57,613 nt of DNA from Clostridiales bacterium (GTDB lineage: Bacteria; Bacillota; Clostridia; Lachnospirales; Lachnospiraceae). Shown here in pieces: positions 8,121-16,778 of the stretch. The translations under genes and the position numbers were made by a program. Position 1 is the first letter of the stretch. Each line of letters begins with the position of its first letter. The stretch is taken from positions 1-57,613 of the forward strand of contig DXXQ01000055.1 in the NCBI GenBank assembly GCA_019416265.1, given 5' to 3'. The notes beneath the pieces were generated by a model that was given only the letters and a program-made list of their open reading frames with translations, did no database searches and was not told where the DNA came from.

Positions 8121-10223
8121 TCAGTTTTTATGATGCAGGATCATCACACCAAACCCGGGCATTGTCACTTTCAGGACTGCTGCCTTGGCAACATATTCTT
8201 CCCGGGCTTCTGTAAATCCATCTTTGTGGGAAAGAAGGATCCGTTCCAGAACCGTGTCCTCCATCCTGCAGATTCCAGCCTGCATCAGTTCAATGGAAAC
8301 CTCTCTGTCTTCACTGTGATTATTCACGATCACAATAATCTGTTCGTCAAAAGAAAATCTGGCATAGCAAAGTCCCTGATAATCATTCCACAAAAAACCT
8401 ACGGAACCATTTTTTAAGATCTCATACTTCTTATGAATCCGGATCATGGTTTTATGGAAATCTATCATCTGCCAGTCTTCCCTGCCCCACGGATAGGTTC
8501 TTCTGTTATCGGGGTCTGTAAATCCGCATACACCGGCTTCATCCCCGTAATAAACTGTAGGGGAACCCGGCCAGGTCATCTGGATTGCAACCGCCTCACG
8601 CATGACTGCACGGTTGATTCCCTGAGATGCAGCCTCCGCTCCTGCATAGGAGATTCGTCCCACACGGCGGTTCGTCCTTGTGAGAAATCTGGAATGATCG
8701 TGATTGGAAAGCTCATTCATGGCAGTCTGAAGGGCTGACATATGGAGGGAACGCATATGAGTCTTCATGGCTCCGATAAAAGCGTCACTGTTTCCATAGA
8801 GATCCTCACGATATTCGTCGCTGTGTTTTTCCATTCCCGTGAGAAACCAGGTTACAGGCTCCATAAAGGCATCGTAGTTCATAACTGTGTCCCACTCATC
8901 CCCCATCAGCCAGCCTTCCGGATTTCCATAGTGCTCTGCAAGGATCACAGCCTCCGGGTTTGCCCCCTTTACCGCCTTGCGGAAGTCCTTCCAGAATCTG
9001 TGGTTAAATTCATTGCTGTGTCCAAGATCTGCAGCAACATCCAGTCTCCATCCATCCACATTATAGGGAGGGGATACCCACTTCTTTCCCACCTCCAGGA
9101 TATAATCATACAATTCCCGGGAAGCTTCATAATTGAGCTTTGGCAGCGTATCATGAGTCCACCATCCGTCATAGGAAGGATTGTAAGGCCACCTGTCAGG
9201 ATCTTTAAAATCAAAGAAATAACGGTACGGACTGTCTGCAGAAATATAAGCTCCCTTGGGGTACCCCTCCTGATGCTCATAAATCCTTTCCCTGTCCATC
9301 CACTTATTAAAGGAACCGCAGTGGTTAAACACTCCGTCCAGGATCACCCGCATTCCTCTCTTATGGATTTCCTCCACAAGCTCTGCAAAAAACGCGTTGC
9401 TGGCCTCAAGATTCCTCTTATCAGTCACTCTTTTAATATGTTTATAGGCATGGGCATTTTCCCTGTCTCCCCACTGGAGAAGCCCGCCTTCACAGTCCTC
9501 CACGATTTTTCCGTAATGAGGATCGATATAGTCGTAGTCCTGGCAGTCATACTTATGATTGCTGGGAGAAACAAACACTGGATTCAGGTAGATCACTTCC
9601 ACTCCCAGATCCTCAAGGTAATCCAGCTTATCCATGATTCCCTGCAGATCTCCGCCGTAAAATTCTCTCACACCCATGACTGCCGGTATCTTGCTCCAGT
9701 CTGACACTTTGGTACTGACATCACCGATATAAAAATATTCTCCGGTTTCCACATCATTGGAAGGATCTCCGTTATAAAAACGATCTACATAAATCTGATA
9801 CATCACTGCGCCCTTTGCCCATTTCGGTGTATCAAATCCCGGATAAATCTCAAAATCCATACGTTCCTCATGTCCGGTGCTCACTCCCTGGTTATTATAA
9901 TAGCAGGTCACCAGACCGTATTGAATTTCAAAGTAATACCTGTAAATCCTGTTATCAACTACAATCTGTGTAGAATAATAATCGAAGCCGCCGGAGCTCT
10001 TCTCCAGCGTCATTTTTTTTCTTCGGCTGCCGCTTACCAGATAAACGTTGTCCACATTGTTTCTCTGGGTACGGAAACGAATTGTCACCGTATCCCCGGC
10101 CTTCGGCTCCGAAGGACTTCTGTAATACTCTGTTCCATCACTGAACAGCGCTTCTTTATTAAATACAGCGCGCATGTTCAGAATGTACTGCATTTTTTTC
10201 ATGATATCTATATTTTGATTCAT
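8121..10223 (-). CDS. Glycoside hydrolase family 13 alpha-amylase (neopullulanase/cyclomaltodextrinase-like)
   Basis: Hydrolyses alpha-1,4 (possibly alpha-1,6) glucans. The 700-residue protein has an N-terminal beta-sandwich like CBM34 (about 1-125), then the GH13 barrel from WAKGAVMYQIYVDRF. The four conserved GH13 regions are visible: DGVFNH, GWRLDVAADLGH with the nucleophile Asp, VILAEHYG with the acid Glu, and LSNHDHSRFL with the third Asp. No signal peptide, so probably intracellular, acting on imported maltodextrins. The ATG at 10221-10223 has AGAGGA about 7 nt upstream and is preferred over an ATG 10 codons earlier that lacks one. Single-gene unit. Confidence 0.93.
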   Translation of the reverse strand: MNQNIDIMKKMQYILNMRAVFNKEALFSDGTEYYRSPSEPKAGDTVTIRFRTQRNNVDNVYLVSGSRRKKMTLEKSSGGFDYYSTQIVVDNRIYRYYFEIQYGLVTCYYNNQGVSTGHEERMDFEIYPGFDTPKWAKGAVMYQIYVDRFYNGDPSNDVETGEYFYIGDVSTKVSDWSKIPAVMGVREFYGGDLQGIMDKLDYLEDLGVEVIYLNPVFVSPSNHKYDCQDYDYIDPHYGKIVEDCEGGLLQWGDRENAHAYKHIKRVTDKRNLEASNAFFAELVEEIHKRGMRVILDGVFNHCGSFNKWMDRERIYEHQEGYPKGAYISADSPYRYFFDFKDPDRWPYNPSYDGWWTHDTLPKLNYEASRELYDYILEVGKKWVSPPYNVDGWRLDVAADLGHSNEFNHRFWKDFRKAVKGANPEAVILAEHYGNPEGWLMGDEWDTVMNYDAFMEPVTWFLTGMEKHSDEYREDLYGNSDAFIGAMKTHMRSLHMSALQTAMNELSNHDHSRFLTRTNRRVGRISYAGAEAASQGINRAVMREAVAIQMTWPGSPTVYYGDEAGVCGFTDPDNRRTYPWGREDWQMIDFHKTMIRIHKKYEILKNGSVGFLWNDYQGLCYARFSFDEQIIVIVNNHSEDREVSIELMQAGICRMEDTVLERILLSHKDGFTEAREEYVAKAAVLKVTMPGFGVMILHHKN

Positions 10224-10300
10224 GTCCCATCCTCTCTGCACTTGATATCCCATATCTGCGGCGCCCCTGCCCGGACAGATGCGTCACAGTTCCTATTACT

Positions 10301-10329
10301 ATTCTATCTGATTTTTCACAATTTTACAA
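10301..10329 (-). promoter_or_regulatory. Sigma-A promoter of the GH13 gene
   Basis: TTGTAA (10324-10329) and TAGAAT (10301-10306) on the minus strand, spacer 17. About 75 bp of leader separate it from the start codon. Confidence 0.7.
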
Positions 10330-10392
10330 CCAATTCTCACAACAGATCAGGATCCCGTAAGGTATCATGTAGAATTATTTTTTTATAAAAGT

Positions 10393-10423
10393 AAAAAAGA
10401 CAGCGGGATAAGCTGTCTTTTTT
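10393..10423. terminator. Orphan bidirectional terminator hairpin
   Basis: Arms AAAAAAGACAGC (10393-10404) and GCTGTCTTTTTT (10412-10423), usable in both directions. It is separate from the ftsH terminator 90 bp away and follows no visible gene. Confidence 0.75.
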
Positions 10424-10512
10424 GGAGAAGGTATTTCTTCTTATGGGGTGTAGCAAAAACTATATAATGTATTGGGGGGTTTTTACGATGTATATAATAG
10501 CATGTGACAAGG
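10424..10512. other. Unexplained spacer between two terminators
   Basis: The 337-bp gap between the GH13 start and ftsH holds the GH13 promoter, two terminators and this 89-bp stretch. It contains two TATAAT-type boxes, a G6 run followed by T5, and no ORF with a ribosome-binding site. A small RNA read on the minus strand into the 10393-10423 terminator is conceivable, but no good promoter supports it. Confidence 0.3.
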
Positions 10513-10553
10513 AAAAAGTGTGCACAAACTTCACAAAATTCGGCACACTTTTT
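10513..10553 (-). terminator. Terminator of the ftsH operon
   Basis: Perfect 11-bp arms AAAAAGTGTGC (10513-10523) and GCACACTTTTT (10543-10553) with a 19-nt loop and flanking T on the minus strand, starting 9 bp after the ftsH stop. Confidence 0.82.
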
Positions 10554-10561
10554 TATACATT

Positions 10562-12412
10562 TTAATTACAATCTTTTTCTATCGTCTCATTTTCTGTTGT
10601 AAAAAGTGCCTCAAACTCTTCACGATGGACTTTTTCCTTCTCGAGAAGAAGGGCTGCACATCTGTGAAGCACCTCCTGATGCTCAAGAATGATCTCCTTG
10701 GCACGCTGATGACATTCTTCGATAATGCGGTGGATCTCACTGTCGATCTCCTTGGCCACATCCTCGCTGAAGCCTCTTGTATGCGCCAGATCGCGTCCGA
10801 TAAATACCTCGTCCTCATCCTCGCCATAGGCAATAAGGCCGATTCTTTCAGACATGCCGTATTTCATAACCATGCTTCTGGCAGTCTGCGTCGCACGCTT
10901 GATATCATTGGAAGCACCTGTTGTAATATCTCCGAAGATAATCTCCTCTGCCACACGGCCGCCCAGAAGGGTGGTGATATCCTGAAGCATCTTTCCTTTT
11001 GTATTAAACATCTCATCCTGCTCCGGAAGAGGCATGGTATAACCGGCTGCTCCCATTCCCGTCGGAATAATGGAGATCGTGTAAACAGGCTCCATCTCAG
11101 GAAGCACATGGAACAGGATCGCGTGTCCCGCCTCATGGTAAGCCGTGATCCTTTTTTCTTTGTCAGAGATGACCTTGCTCTTCTTCTCTGCGCCGATTCC
11201 CACCTTGATAAAGGAATTCTTGATATCCTGCTGAAGCACAAAGCCTCTTCCCTCTCTTGCTGCCTGAATGGCAGCTTCATTGAGAAGGTTCTCCAGATCA
11301 GCTCCTGTAAAGCCAGCTGTTGTCTTTGCAATCTGCTCAAGGTCTACGTCCTCTCCAAGAGGCTTATCCTTGGCGTGAACCTTCAGGATTTCTTCCCTGC
11401 CCTTCACATCCGGACGACCTACTGCAACCTTACGGTCGAAACGTCCCGGACGGAGAATTGCCGGATCAAGGATATCCACACGGTTTGTCGCTGCCATTAC
11501 GATGATTCCCTCGTTTACACCGAAGCCGTCCATCTCCACAAGAAGCTGGTTCAGCGTCTGCTCTCTCTCATCGTGGCCGCCGCCCATACCTGTGCCTCGC
11601 TGTCTTGCAACAGCATCAATCTCATCAATAAAAATAATACACGGCGCATGGCGCTTGCCTTCCTCAAACAGGTCGCGCACACGGGATGCACCCACGCCCA
11701 CAAACATTTCCACAAAGTCAGAGCCGGAAATCGAGAAAAACGGTACTCCCGCCTCGCCTGCAACCGCCTTTGCAAGAAGTGTCTTACCTGTTCCCGGAGG
11801 GCCCACAAGAATAACTCCCTTGGGGATTCTTGCGCCTACCTTCGTATACTTTTCAGGCGATTTCAGGAAGTCCACAACCTCGACAAGGTCTTCCTTTTCC
11901 TCCTGAAGTCCCGCCACATTTTCAAAGGTTACTTTTTTATCATCCGGAGAAGACATTCGTGCGCGGCTTTTTCCGAAATTCATCATCTTACTGTTGGTTC
12001 CGCCGCCTCCCCCTGACATCTGACGGTTCATCATCAGAATGAGAAAGATCACCAGTCCTCCGGTAAGAAGAATCGGTAAAAGTGTGCTGAAAAATACATT
12101 TTCTCTCGGCACATCCTTTACCTCCGGATAAACGCCGTTGTCCTTGAGCATTTTCTCCGCTTCGCGGACATCTGTAACATAAATCTTTTTCTGCCCCTCC
12201 CCTGCGATATCCGCGATAACCGCACCGGTAAGGCTTCCGTTATTCGGCTGAATTGCAGCATCAACCACTCTGTCCTCTTCTAATGCCTGCTCCAATTGTT
12301 TGCCATTGTAATTACTCTGTGATATCACCTGATTGTTGAGATAGAGATATCCCCCAATCAGAGCAACCAACATCACCAGATACAGGCCAATCCTACCTGG
12401 CTGTCTATTCAC
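10562..12412 (-). CDS. ftsH: ATP-dependent zinc metalloprotease FtsH
   Basis: Membrane-anchored AAA+ protease that removes damaged or short-lived membrane and cytosolic proteins. 616 residues: membrane helix near 8-26, an extracytoplasmic segment, second helix near 107-127, a Gly-rich linker, AAA domain with Walker A GPPGTGKT and Walker B IIFIDEID, then the peptidase with HEAGH and a distal Asp ligand in GASNDIKRAT. The start is GTG (12410-12412) with AGGAG about 10 nt upstream. Last gene of the tilS-hpt-ftsH run, the same order as in Bacillus subtilis. Confidence 0.97.
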   Translation of the reverse strand: MNRQPGRIGLYLVMLVALIGGYLYLNNQVISQSNYNGKQLEQALEEDRVVDAAIQPNNGSLTGAVIADIAGEGQKKIYVTDVREAEKMLKDNGVYPEVKDVPRENVFFSTLLPILLTGGLVIFLILMMNRQMSGGGGGTNSKMMNFGKSRARMSSPDDKKVTFENVAGLQEEKEDLVEVVDFLKSPEKYTKVGARIPKGVILVGPPGTGKTLLAKAVAGEAGVPFFSISGSDFVEMFVGVGASRVRDLFEEGKRHAPCIIFIDEIDAVARQRGTGMGGGHDEREQTLNQLLVEMDGFGVNEGIIVMAATNRVDILDPAILRPGRFDRKVAVGRPDVKGREEILKVHAKDKPLGEDVDLEQIAKTTAGFTGADLENLLNEAAIQAAREGRGFVLQQDIKNSFIKVGIGAEKKSKVISDKEKRITAYHEAGHAILFHVLPEMEPVYTISIIPTGMGAAGYTMPLPEQDEMFNTKGKMLQDITTLLGGRVAEEIIFGDITTGASNDIKRATQTARSMVMKYGMSERIGLIAYGEDEDEVFIGRDLAHTRGFSEDVAKEIDSEIHRIIEECHQRAKEIILEHQEVLHRCAALLLEKEKVHREEFEALFTTENETIEKDCN

Positions 12413-12428
12413 TTAACAAATTCTCCTT

Positions 12429-12962
12429 TCAGTCCTCTTTTCCCAGTTCTACCACTCCAATGAACGGAAGATTTCTGTATTTCTGGGCATAGTCAAGACC
12501 ATATCCCACAACAAATTCATCCGGAATATTAAAGCAGCAGTAATCCACCTTCACATCTTTCACTCTGCGCTCCGGTTTATCCAGAAGTGTACACAGACGC
12601 ACGCTGTTTGGATTTCTTCCTTTTAAGATTTCCATAAGGTAGCTCAATGTTCTTCCTGAATCGATGATATCCTCCACGATCAGAACCTCCTTGCCCTCCA
12701 ATGGCTGATCAAGGTCTTTCACGATCTTTACAACGCCGCTGGATTTCGTGTCATCCCCGTAGCTGGAAACAGACATAAAATCAAGAGATACCGGAACTGT
12801 GATTCTCTTTGCAAGCTCGCAGGTGAAGAACACTCCGCCTTTCAGTACACAGATCAGATGGATTTCCTTTCCCGCATAGTCATTGCTGATCTTCGCCGCA
12901 ACTTCCCTGATACGTGCATCCACTTCTTCTTCACTGAGTAAAACATTGATTTTTTCGCTCAT
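12429..12962 (-). CDS. hpt: Hypoxanthine-guanine phosphoribosyltransferase
   Basis: Purine salvage: converts hypoxanthine or guanine plus PRPP to IMP or GMP in the cytoplasm. 177 residues with the PRPP-binding motif VLIVEDIIDSGRTL and the N-terminal CVLKGG loop. The ATG at 12960-12962 has AGGAGG 8 nt upstream. This start and its ribosome-binding site lie inside the last codons of tilS (32-bp overlap in another frame), which suggests translational coupling. ftsH follows 17 bp later. Confidence 0.96.
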   Translation of the reverse strand: MSEKINVLLSEEEVDARIREVAAKISNDYAGKEIHLICVLKGGVFFTCELAKRITVPVSLDFMSVSSYGDDTKSSGVVKIVKDLDQPLEGKEVLIVEDIIDSGRTLSYLMEILKGRNPNSVRLCTLLDKPERRVKDVKVDYCCFNIPDEFVVGYGLDYAQKYRNLPFIGVVELGKED

Positions 12963-14355
12963 ATTCATATCCTCCTTGGTATTTAAGCTCCAATACATAC
13001 TTTGTATCGGATTTTATTTTATACTTTTCGCTGATCCTGTATCCCACCAGCCAGAGTACCTCCTCCCCGCTGAGGATCAGAGGGATCCTTTCCCGCATTT
13101 CCCTCGGAATCTTTTCGTCGATCATAAAGCGGTTCAGCTTCTTTCTGTCTCCTTTGGCGTTCAGAATGAAGCCATCTCCTTCTCTTCTGGTCCGAATACA
13201 TAGACTATATAGTATTCTATCATAATCTAGCCATTTCGTATATGCCTTTTCTTCAATCTTCTGTCCTGTATAGGGGAAAATTTTCGTTTCCACTGTTCCA
13301 AGGGGTGTTTCCGTTCTTCCGGGGACCGATATTTCCCATGTTTTTCCTGAAAAAGCGTCCGTTTCCGAAGACGGAGCATTTTTCCCCAAAAAAACTCCCC
13401 CATAGGTTTTCTCTGCCGAAAGCCCGCAGGGAAGGGAAATCCGTCTTCCTGTCTGCATCTCCCCCATTGCCAGCGTCTGCTCCAGATGAGCCGCTGTAAA
13501 ATCCCTGCGTTTTCCGGCAAGCTCCTCAAAGGCCTGCTGCAGCGCATAGATTTTTATGATCTTATCCACACGGAAAAAGTCTTCTGTGAGAAGATATCCA
13601 CCTTTTTCTCTTATCTGTTCCCCCAAAAGCTCCCTTCCCTTTTCACAGAGATAGTCCTCTGCCATGGAAAGTCTTCCTGCAGTCTCCGCCATATGCTCCG
13701 CTGCCCGGGCATTGATCTCCTCCTGCAGAACCGGAAGAATGTGATGACGTATCCTGTTTCTTGTGTACTCGTCAGAAAGATTACTGGAATCCACAATATG
13801 GGGAATCCTGTTCTCCTCTAAATAATGGGCAATTTCTTTTCTTCCTAAACATAAAATCGGCCGGATTCTGTCTCCGGCAGACGGACGCATGGAGCAAAGC
13901 CCCCGAAGCCCTGTTCCACGGGCAAGATTGTGGATCATGGTTTCAGCCAGATCCTCCCGGTTATGGGCAAGGGCAACCCTGACAAAGCGTCCCTCTTTTC
14001 GAAAATCCGCTCCGGCCTTTTCAAATGCCTCGTTTCTCACCCGGCGTCCTGTTTCCTCATGCCCCAGCTTCCACCTTTTGGAAAGCTCAGGCACATCGTA
14101 ACGGCAGGTTATGCACCGGATCTTCCATTCCCTGCAGATGTTTTCCACAAGAAGGGCGTCTCTGTCCGCCTCCTGTCCACGGATTCCGTGGTGAACATGG
14201 ACAGCCAGAAGGGTGAACTCCATCTCCTCACTAAGTCTTCTGAGGATTTCCAGCATGGTCATGGAATCACCGCCTCCGGAAACCCCGGCAAGGATCACAT
14301 CTCCCGGAGAAATCATTTTATTTTCCCTTATGTAGTCTTTTACTTTTTTCAGCAT
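12931..14355 (-). CDS. tilS: tRNA(Ile)-lysidine synthase
   Basis: Modifies C34 of the CAU-anticodon tRNA-Ile to lysidine, so that it reads AUA. 474 residues: N-terminal PP-loop ATPase with SGGGDS near residue 26 and the AHNREDLAET region, then the TilS substrate-binding and C-terminal domains. The ATG at 14353-14355 has AGGAG 6 nt upstream. The 3' end overlaps hpt by 32 bp. It sits between spoIIE and hpt as in Bacillus. Confidence 0.95.
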   Translation of the reverse strand: MLKKVKDYIRENKMISPGDVILAGVSGGGDSMTMLEILRRLSEEMEFTLLAVHVHHGIRGQEADRDALLVENICREWKIRCITCRYDVPELSKRWKLGHEETGRRVRNEAFEKAGADFRKEGRFVRVALAHNREDLAETMIHNLARGTGLRGLCSMRPSAGDRIRPILCLGRKEIAHYLEENRIPHIVDSSNLSDEYTRNRIRHHILPVLQEEINARAAEHMAETAGRLSMAEDYLCEKGRELLGEQIREKGGYLLTEDFFRVDKIIKIYALQQAFEELAGKRRDFTAAHLEQTLAMGEMQTGRRISLPCGLSAEKTYGGVFLGKNAPSSETDAFSGKTWEISVPGRTETPLGTVETKIFPYTGQKIEEKAYTKWLDYDRILYSLCIRTRREGDGFILNAKGDRKKLNRFMIDEKIPREMRERIPLILSGEEVLWLVGYRISEKYKIKSDTKYVLELKYQGGYEYERKNQCFTQ

Positions 14356-14379
14356 TTTTTCTCCTGTTATGAACTTCCC

Positions 14380-15873
14380 CTATTTTTTCCAGAGGCCAGC
14401 CACAAGGACTGTCATGTCGTCTCTGGCATGATAATCGCTGTATCCAAGAACTCTCTCCAGGATTCCCCTGCTGATGTCCCTGGGCGCCTCCTCCTTCACA
14501 TCCATAATAATTTCCTTCATAGTCTCTTCCTCATGCTCTGCAGGCAGAGCATCCAGAACCCCGTCTGTCATCATAATCAGATAGTCTCCATGATAAAGCT
14601 TCCTGGAGGCAGTGTCAAAATCCGTCTGCTGTACCAGCCCTGCAGCCAGGCTCTCCGAAGTAATGGCTTCCACCCAGTGATCCCGCTTTATAAAGGTGGA
14701 GGCCGCTCCTGCCTTAAGAAAGCTGCATATCCCTGTGTAGAGATCTACCGCACACATATCCACAGTAGAAAACATATTGTCATGTCCCTTCAGCACAAGG
14801 GCAGAATTCACCATCCTGGCTGCTGTTTCCTGGGAAAAGCCAGATTCCAGAAACTGCTCCAGCAGCTCCACTACGATCTCGCTTTCCCTGCATGCCTCCA
14901 TGCCGGAGCCCATGCCGTCTGAGAGACACATCACAAACTTTCCGTCTTCTTCCTGCCTGCATATATAATTATCCCCGGAAACCTTCTCCGCCTCCTTGGT
15001 CAGGCCTGCCACCCCGTAAAGCATCTGATAACTTACATCCTCTATGAAATGGGTGGTGTGATACTCCCGGTTCACAATACATCTGCTTCCGCTCACCGGA
15101 GCCATACTGCATCCCAGGGCTTCGGAAAGGCACTGGGAAACCTCGATCATGGAAATGCACTGGCCGCTTCTGGCCCTCATTGTGAGAAACACCTGTCTTC
15201 GTCCTTCCACCTTGTCCATCACCCATACCTGCTTCAGGATAATATGATGCTTCTTGAGACGTTTTCCCAGATCCTCCTCCAGCTTCCCGTCTCCCCGCTC
15301 AATATCGTAAAGATCCTCTGCCACCATCTCCATGATTCTGGATGTCTCTTTGAGCTGCTGGGCTACGGCAAGCCGGTTCTCGATCATGCGGTTATCCCAG
15401 ACAAGGCGCTGTCTTTCCCGGCGAAAATTCTCACAGACTGTATCAAAATACTGGACTGACCTGCCGCACAGCCCCATCCATTCGTTTCGCACCGCCCGGA
15501 TTCTCTCTTCATCCTCTTCCTCCAGGGAGCGCACCATAGCTTCCAGCCCCTGACACATCAGCTCCCTGTGCTCACACCAGCAGATATCCCTCTGATAGCA
15601 TTTCCCGCAGACCGCTTCATTGGTATCCTGCAGGATCTGCTCAATCTGTCCGCTGCTGAGATAATCCTTCCGGTAGGGCATTCCGTAAAACGTATCCGCC
15701 AGCTTCTGAAAAGACGCCGCATACCGCTGCACCTTTTCCTTCTGGGGATGGCTGTCCCGCGGGGGCAGCATCTCTTCTGTCTGCGGCGCCCTGTCCGCTA
15801 AGATAGTTTTTGCCATGTCCCGTATGATCAGAAGTACACTGATAACGAGCATGGCAATGATCCATTCCTGCAT
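14380..15873 (-). CDS. spoIIE: SpoIIE-type PP2C phosphatase, short form
   Basis: In sporulating Firmicutes SpoIIE dephosphorylates SpoIIAA and so activates sigma-F in the forespore. This 497-residue protein keeps a C-terminal PP2C domain (CLSDGMGSGMEACRESE; MTDGVLDALPAEHEEE; ARDDMTVLV) and a central region with a cysteine cluster (CGKCYQRDICWCEHRELMC). It has only one N-terminal membrane helix (about 2-18) where the B. subtilis protein (over 800 residues) has ten. The start ATG has a GGGGAGGGG site. There is no room upstream for a split-off membrane domain. Identity is supported by the divIC-spoIIE-tilS context and its promoter. Confidence 0.88.
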   Translation of the reverse strand: MQEWIIAMLVISVLLIIRDMAKTILADRAPQTEEMLPPRDSHPQKEKVQRYAASFQKLADTFYGMPYRKDYLSSGQIEQILQDTNEAVCGKCYQRDICWCEHRELMCQGLEAMVRSLEEEDEERIRAVRNEWMGLCGRSVQYFDTVCENFRRERQRLVWDNRMIENRLAVAQQLKETSRIMEMVAEDLYDIERGDGKLEEDLGKRLKKHHIILKQVWVMDKVEGRRQVFLTMRARSGQCISMIEVSQCLSEALGCSMAPVSGSRCIVNREYHTTHFIEDVSYQMLYGVAGLTKEAEKVSGDNYICRQEEDGKFVMCLSDGMGSGMEACRESEIVVELLEQFLESGFSQETAARMVNSALVLKGHDNMFSTVDMCAVDLYTGICSFLKAGAASTFIKRDHWVEAITSESLAAGLVQQTDFDTASRKLYHGDYLIMMTDGVLDALPAEHEEETMKEIIMDVKEEAPRDISRGILERVLGYSDYHARDDMTVLVAGLWKK

Positions 15874-15908
15874 ATGTTCCCCTCCCCTGATATCCTCATC
15901 AAATGGAT

Positions 15909-15974
15909 ATTATAAAAGGGAGAGAATAAAATATCTGTCAAACGCAGACGAATATCAAGAAAAAGTTTTCGTCA
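15909..15974 (-). promoter_or_regulatory. spoIIE promoter with 21-bp spacer and 0A-box-like sites
   Basis: Minus-strand perfect TTGACA (15936-15941) and perfect TATAAT (15909-15914) separated by 21 bp. This abnormal spacing is the known signature of Spo0A-activated sigma-A promoters such as spoIIE and spoIIG of B. subtilis. Two 0A-box-like heptamers lie upstream: TGACGAA (15968-15974, minus) and AGACGAA (15946-15952, plus). Spo0A control is inferred. Confidence 0.75.
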
Positions 15975-16047
15975 AAAAGACCGCGGAAATACAGGTATGT
16001 GCCAGAGTCTTTCAGGATCTGCACCCCTGCGGCTTCCACCTGTAAGG

Positions 16048-16392
16048 CTACTCGCCTTCTTTAAATACGATCTCATTGTCCTTCACCAGACCCAGTCTTT
16101 CTCTTGCAACCTCCTCTGCATATTCATCCGTCTGCATATAGTCTCTTAATTCCTCTATTTCCTTCGTCCGTTCCTTCTCGTCCTCAATTGCCTGCTCCAG
16201 AGTTGCCGCTTTTGCGTCATAAACAGCCAAACGACTCTGCAAATGGCGGCTTTCGATCATCAGACCGCCCAGAAGGATCAGAACGACAAGGGCAATTGCA
16301 AGCATACCCAGGCGATTGTATCTTATTATATTCTTTTTTCTGCTTTTTTTCTTTGTTTTACCCAATTTGCCTGCCTTTCCTTTTTTACACAT
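16048..16392 (-). CDS. divIC: Septum formation initiator DivIC/FtsB family
   Basis: Small bitopic division protein that links divisome partners at the septum. 114 residues: a very basic cytoplasmic N-terminus (about 1-28), one membrane helix (about 29-46) and an extracytoplasmic coiled coil (about 50-90), ending in the RERLGLVKDNEIVF motif. The ATG at 16390-16392 lies 67 bp inside the 3' end of yabQ in another frame and has no clear ribosome-binding site, so coupling to yabQ is likely. The position before spoIIE matches Bacillus. Confidence 0.88.
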   Translation of the reverse strand: MCKKGKAGKLGKTKKKSRKKNIIRYNRLGMLAIALVVLILLGGLMIESRHLQSRLAVYDAKAATLEQAIEDEKERTKEIEELRDYMQTDEYAEEVARERLGLVKDNEIVFKEGE

Positions 16393-16775
16393 TTATATAC
16401 GAAAATTTTACATCGTCTGATGGGAAATAGCAACCATTTTATCAATTTTTTTAATAAAACAGCAGGAATTTCCAGGATTCGGGTACACACTTTTACAAAA
16501 AAAGCACTGATCGTCTGTGCGCAGAGCAAAGCTCCCAGAAAGATGCCCAAAAACAGAAAAAATCTCAGGCTTCCCTGATTTGACCTGTACACCGACGAAA
16601 AAACAGCAAATCCGCCGGCAGCCCAGAAGAGAAGATCCTCAGCAGCCACCCAGAAGGCAGAATGGGAAAACGCCCTCCTGAAGGCCCGCAGAAGATCGTA
16701 ACACAAAAGGAGAACCGCTCCTGTGACGACGGCCTGCAGAAAAAGAAGCATTTCATGATGGATATAACTGCTCAT
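16326..16775 (-). CDS. yabQ: Spore cortex biosynthesis protein YabQ
   Basis: Membrane protein needed for spore cortex formation in Bacillus. 149 residues with three to four hydrophobic segments, beginning near residue 8 and including FWVAAEDLLFWAAGGFAVF, and a basic tail. Family assignment rests on length, topology and position directly after yabP. The 3' end overlaps divIC by 67 bp. Confidence 0.82.
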   Translation of the reverse strand: MSSYIHHEMLLFLQAVVTGAVLLLCYDLLRAFRRAFSHSAFWVAAEDLLFWAAGGFAVFSSVYRSNQGSLRFFLFLGIFLGALLCAQTISAFFVKVCTRILEIPAVLLKKLIKWLLFPIRRCKIFVYKCVKKERQANWVKQRKKAEKRI

Positions 16776-16778
16776 AGA

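Noticed and set aside
8742..9704. Plus-strand 320-codon frame opposite the GH13 gene
   Set aside because: Shadow of the amylase frame; it begins without a ribosome-binding site and has no domain.
10472..10563. Plus-strand 30-codon frame starting near 10470
   Set aside because: No ribosome-binding site, and it runs through the ftsH terminator stem.
10520..12016. Long plus-strand open frame opposite ftsH
   Set aside because: No ribosome-binding site, Cys/His-rich nonsense composition, and the minus frame is an unmistakable FtsH.
13930..14922. Plus-strand open frame opposite tilS and spoIIE
   Set aside because: It spans the boundary of two real genes on the other strand and has no recognisable protein features.
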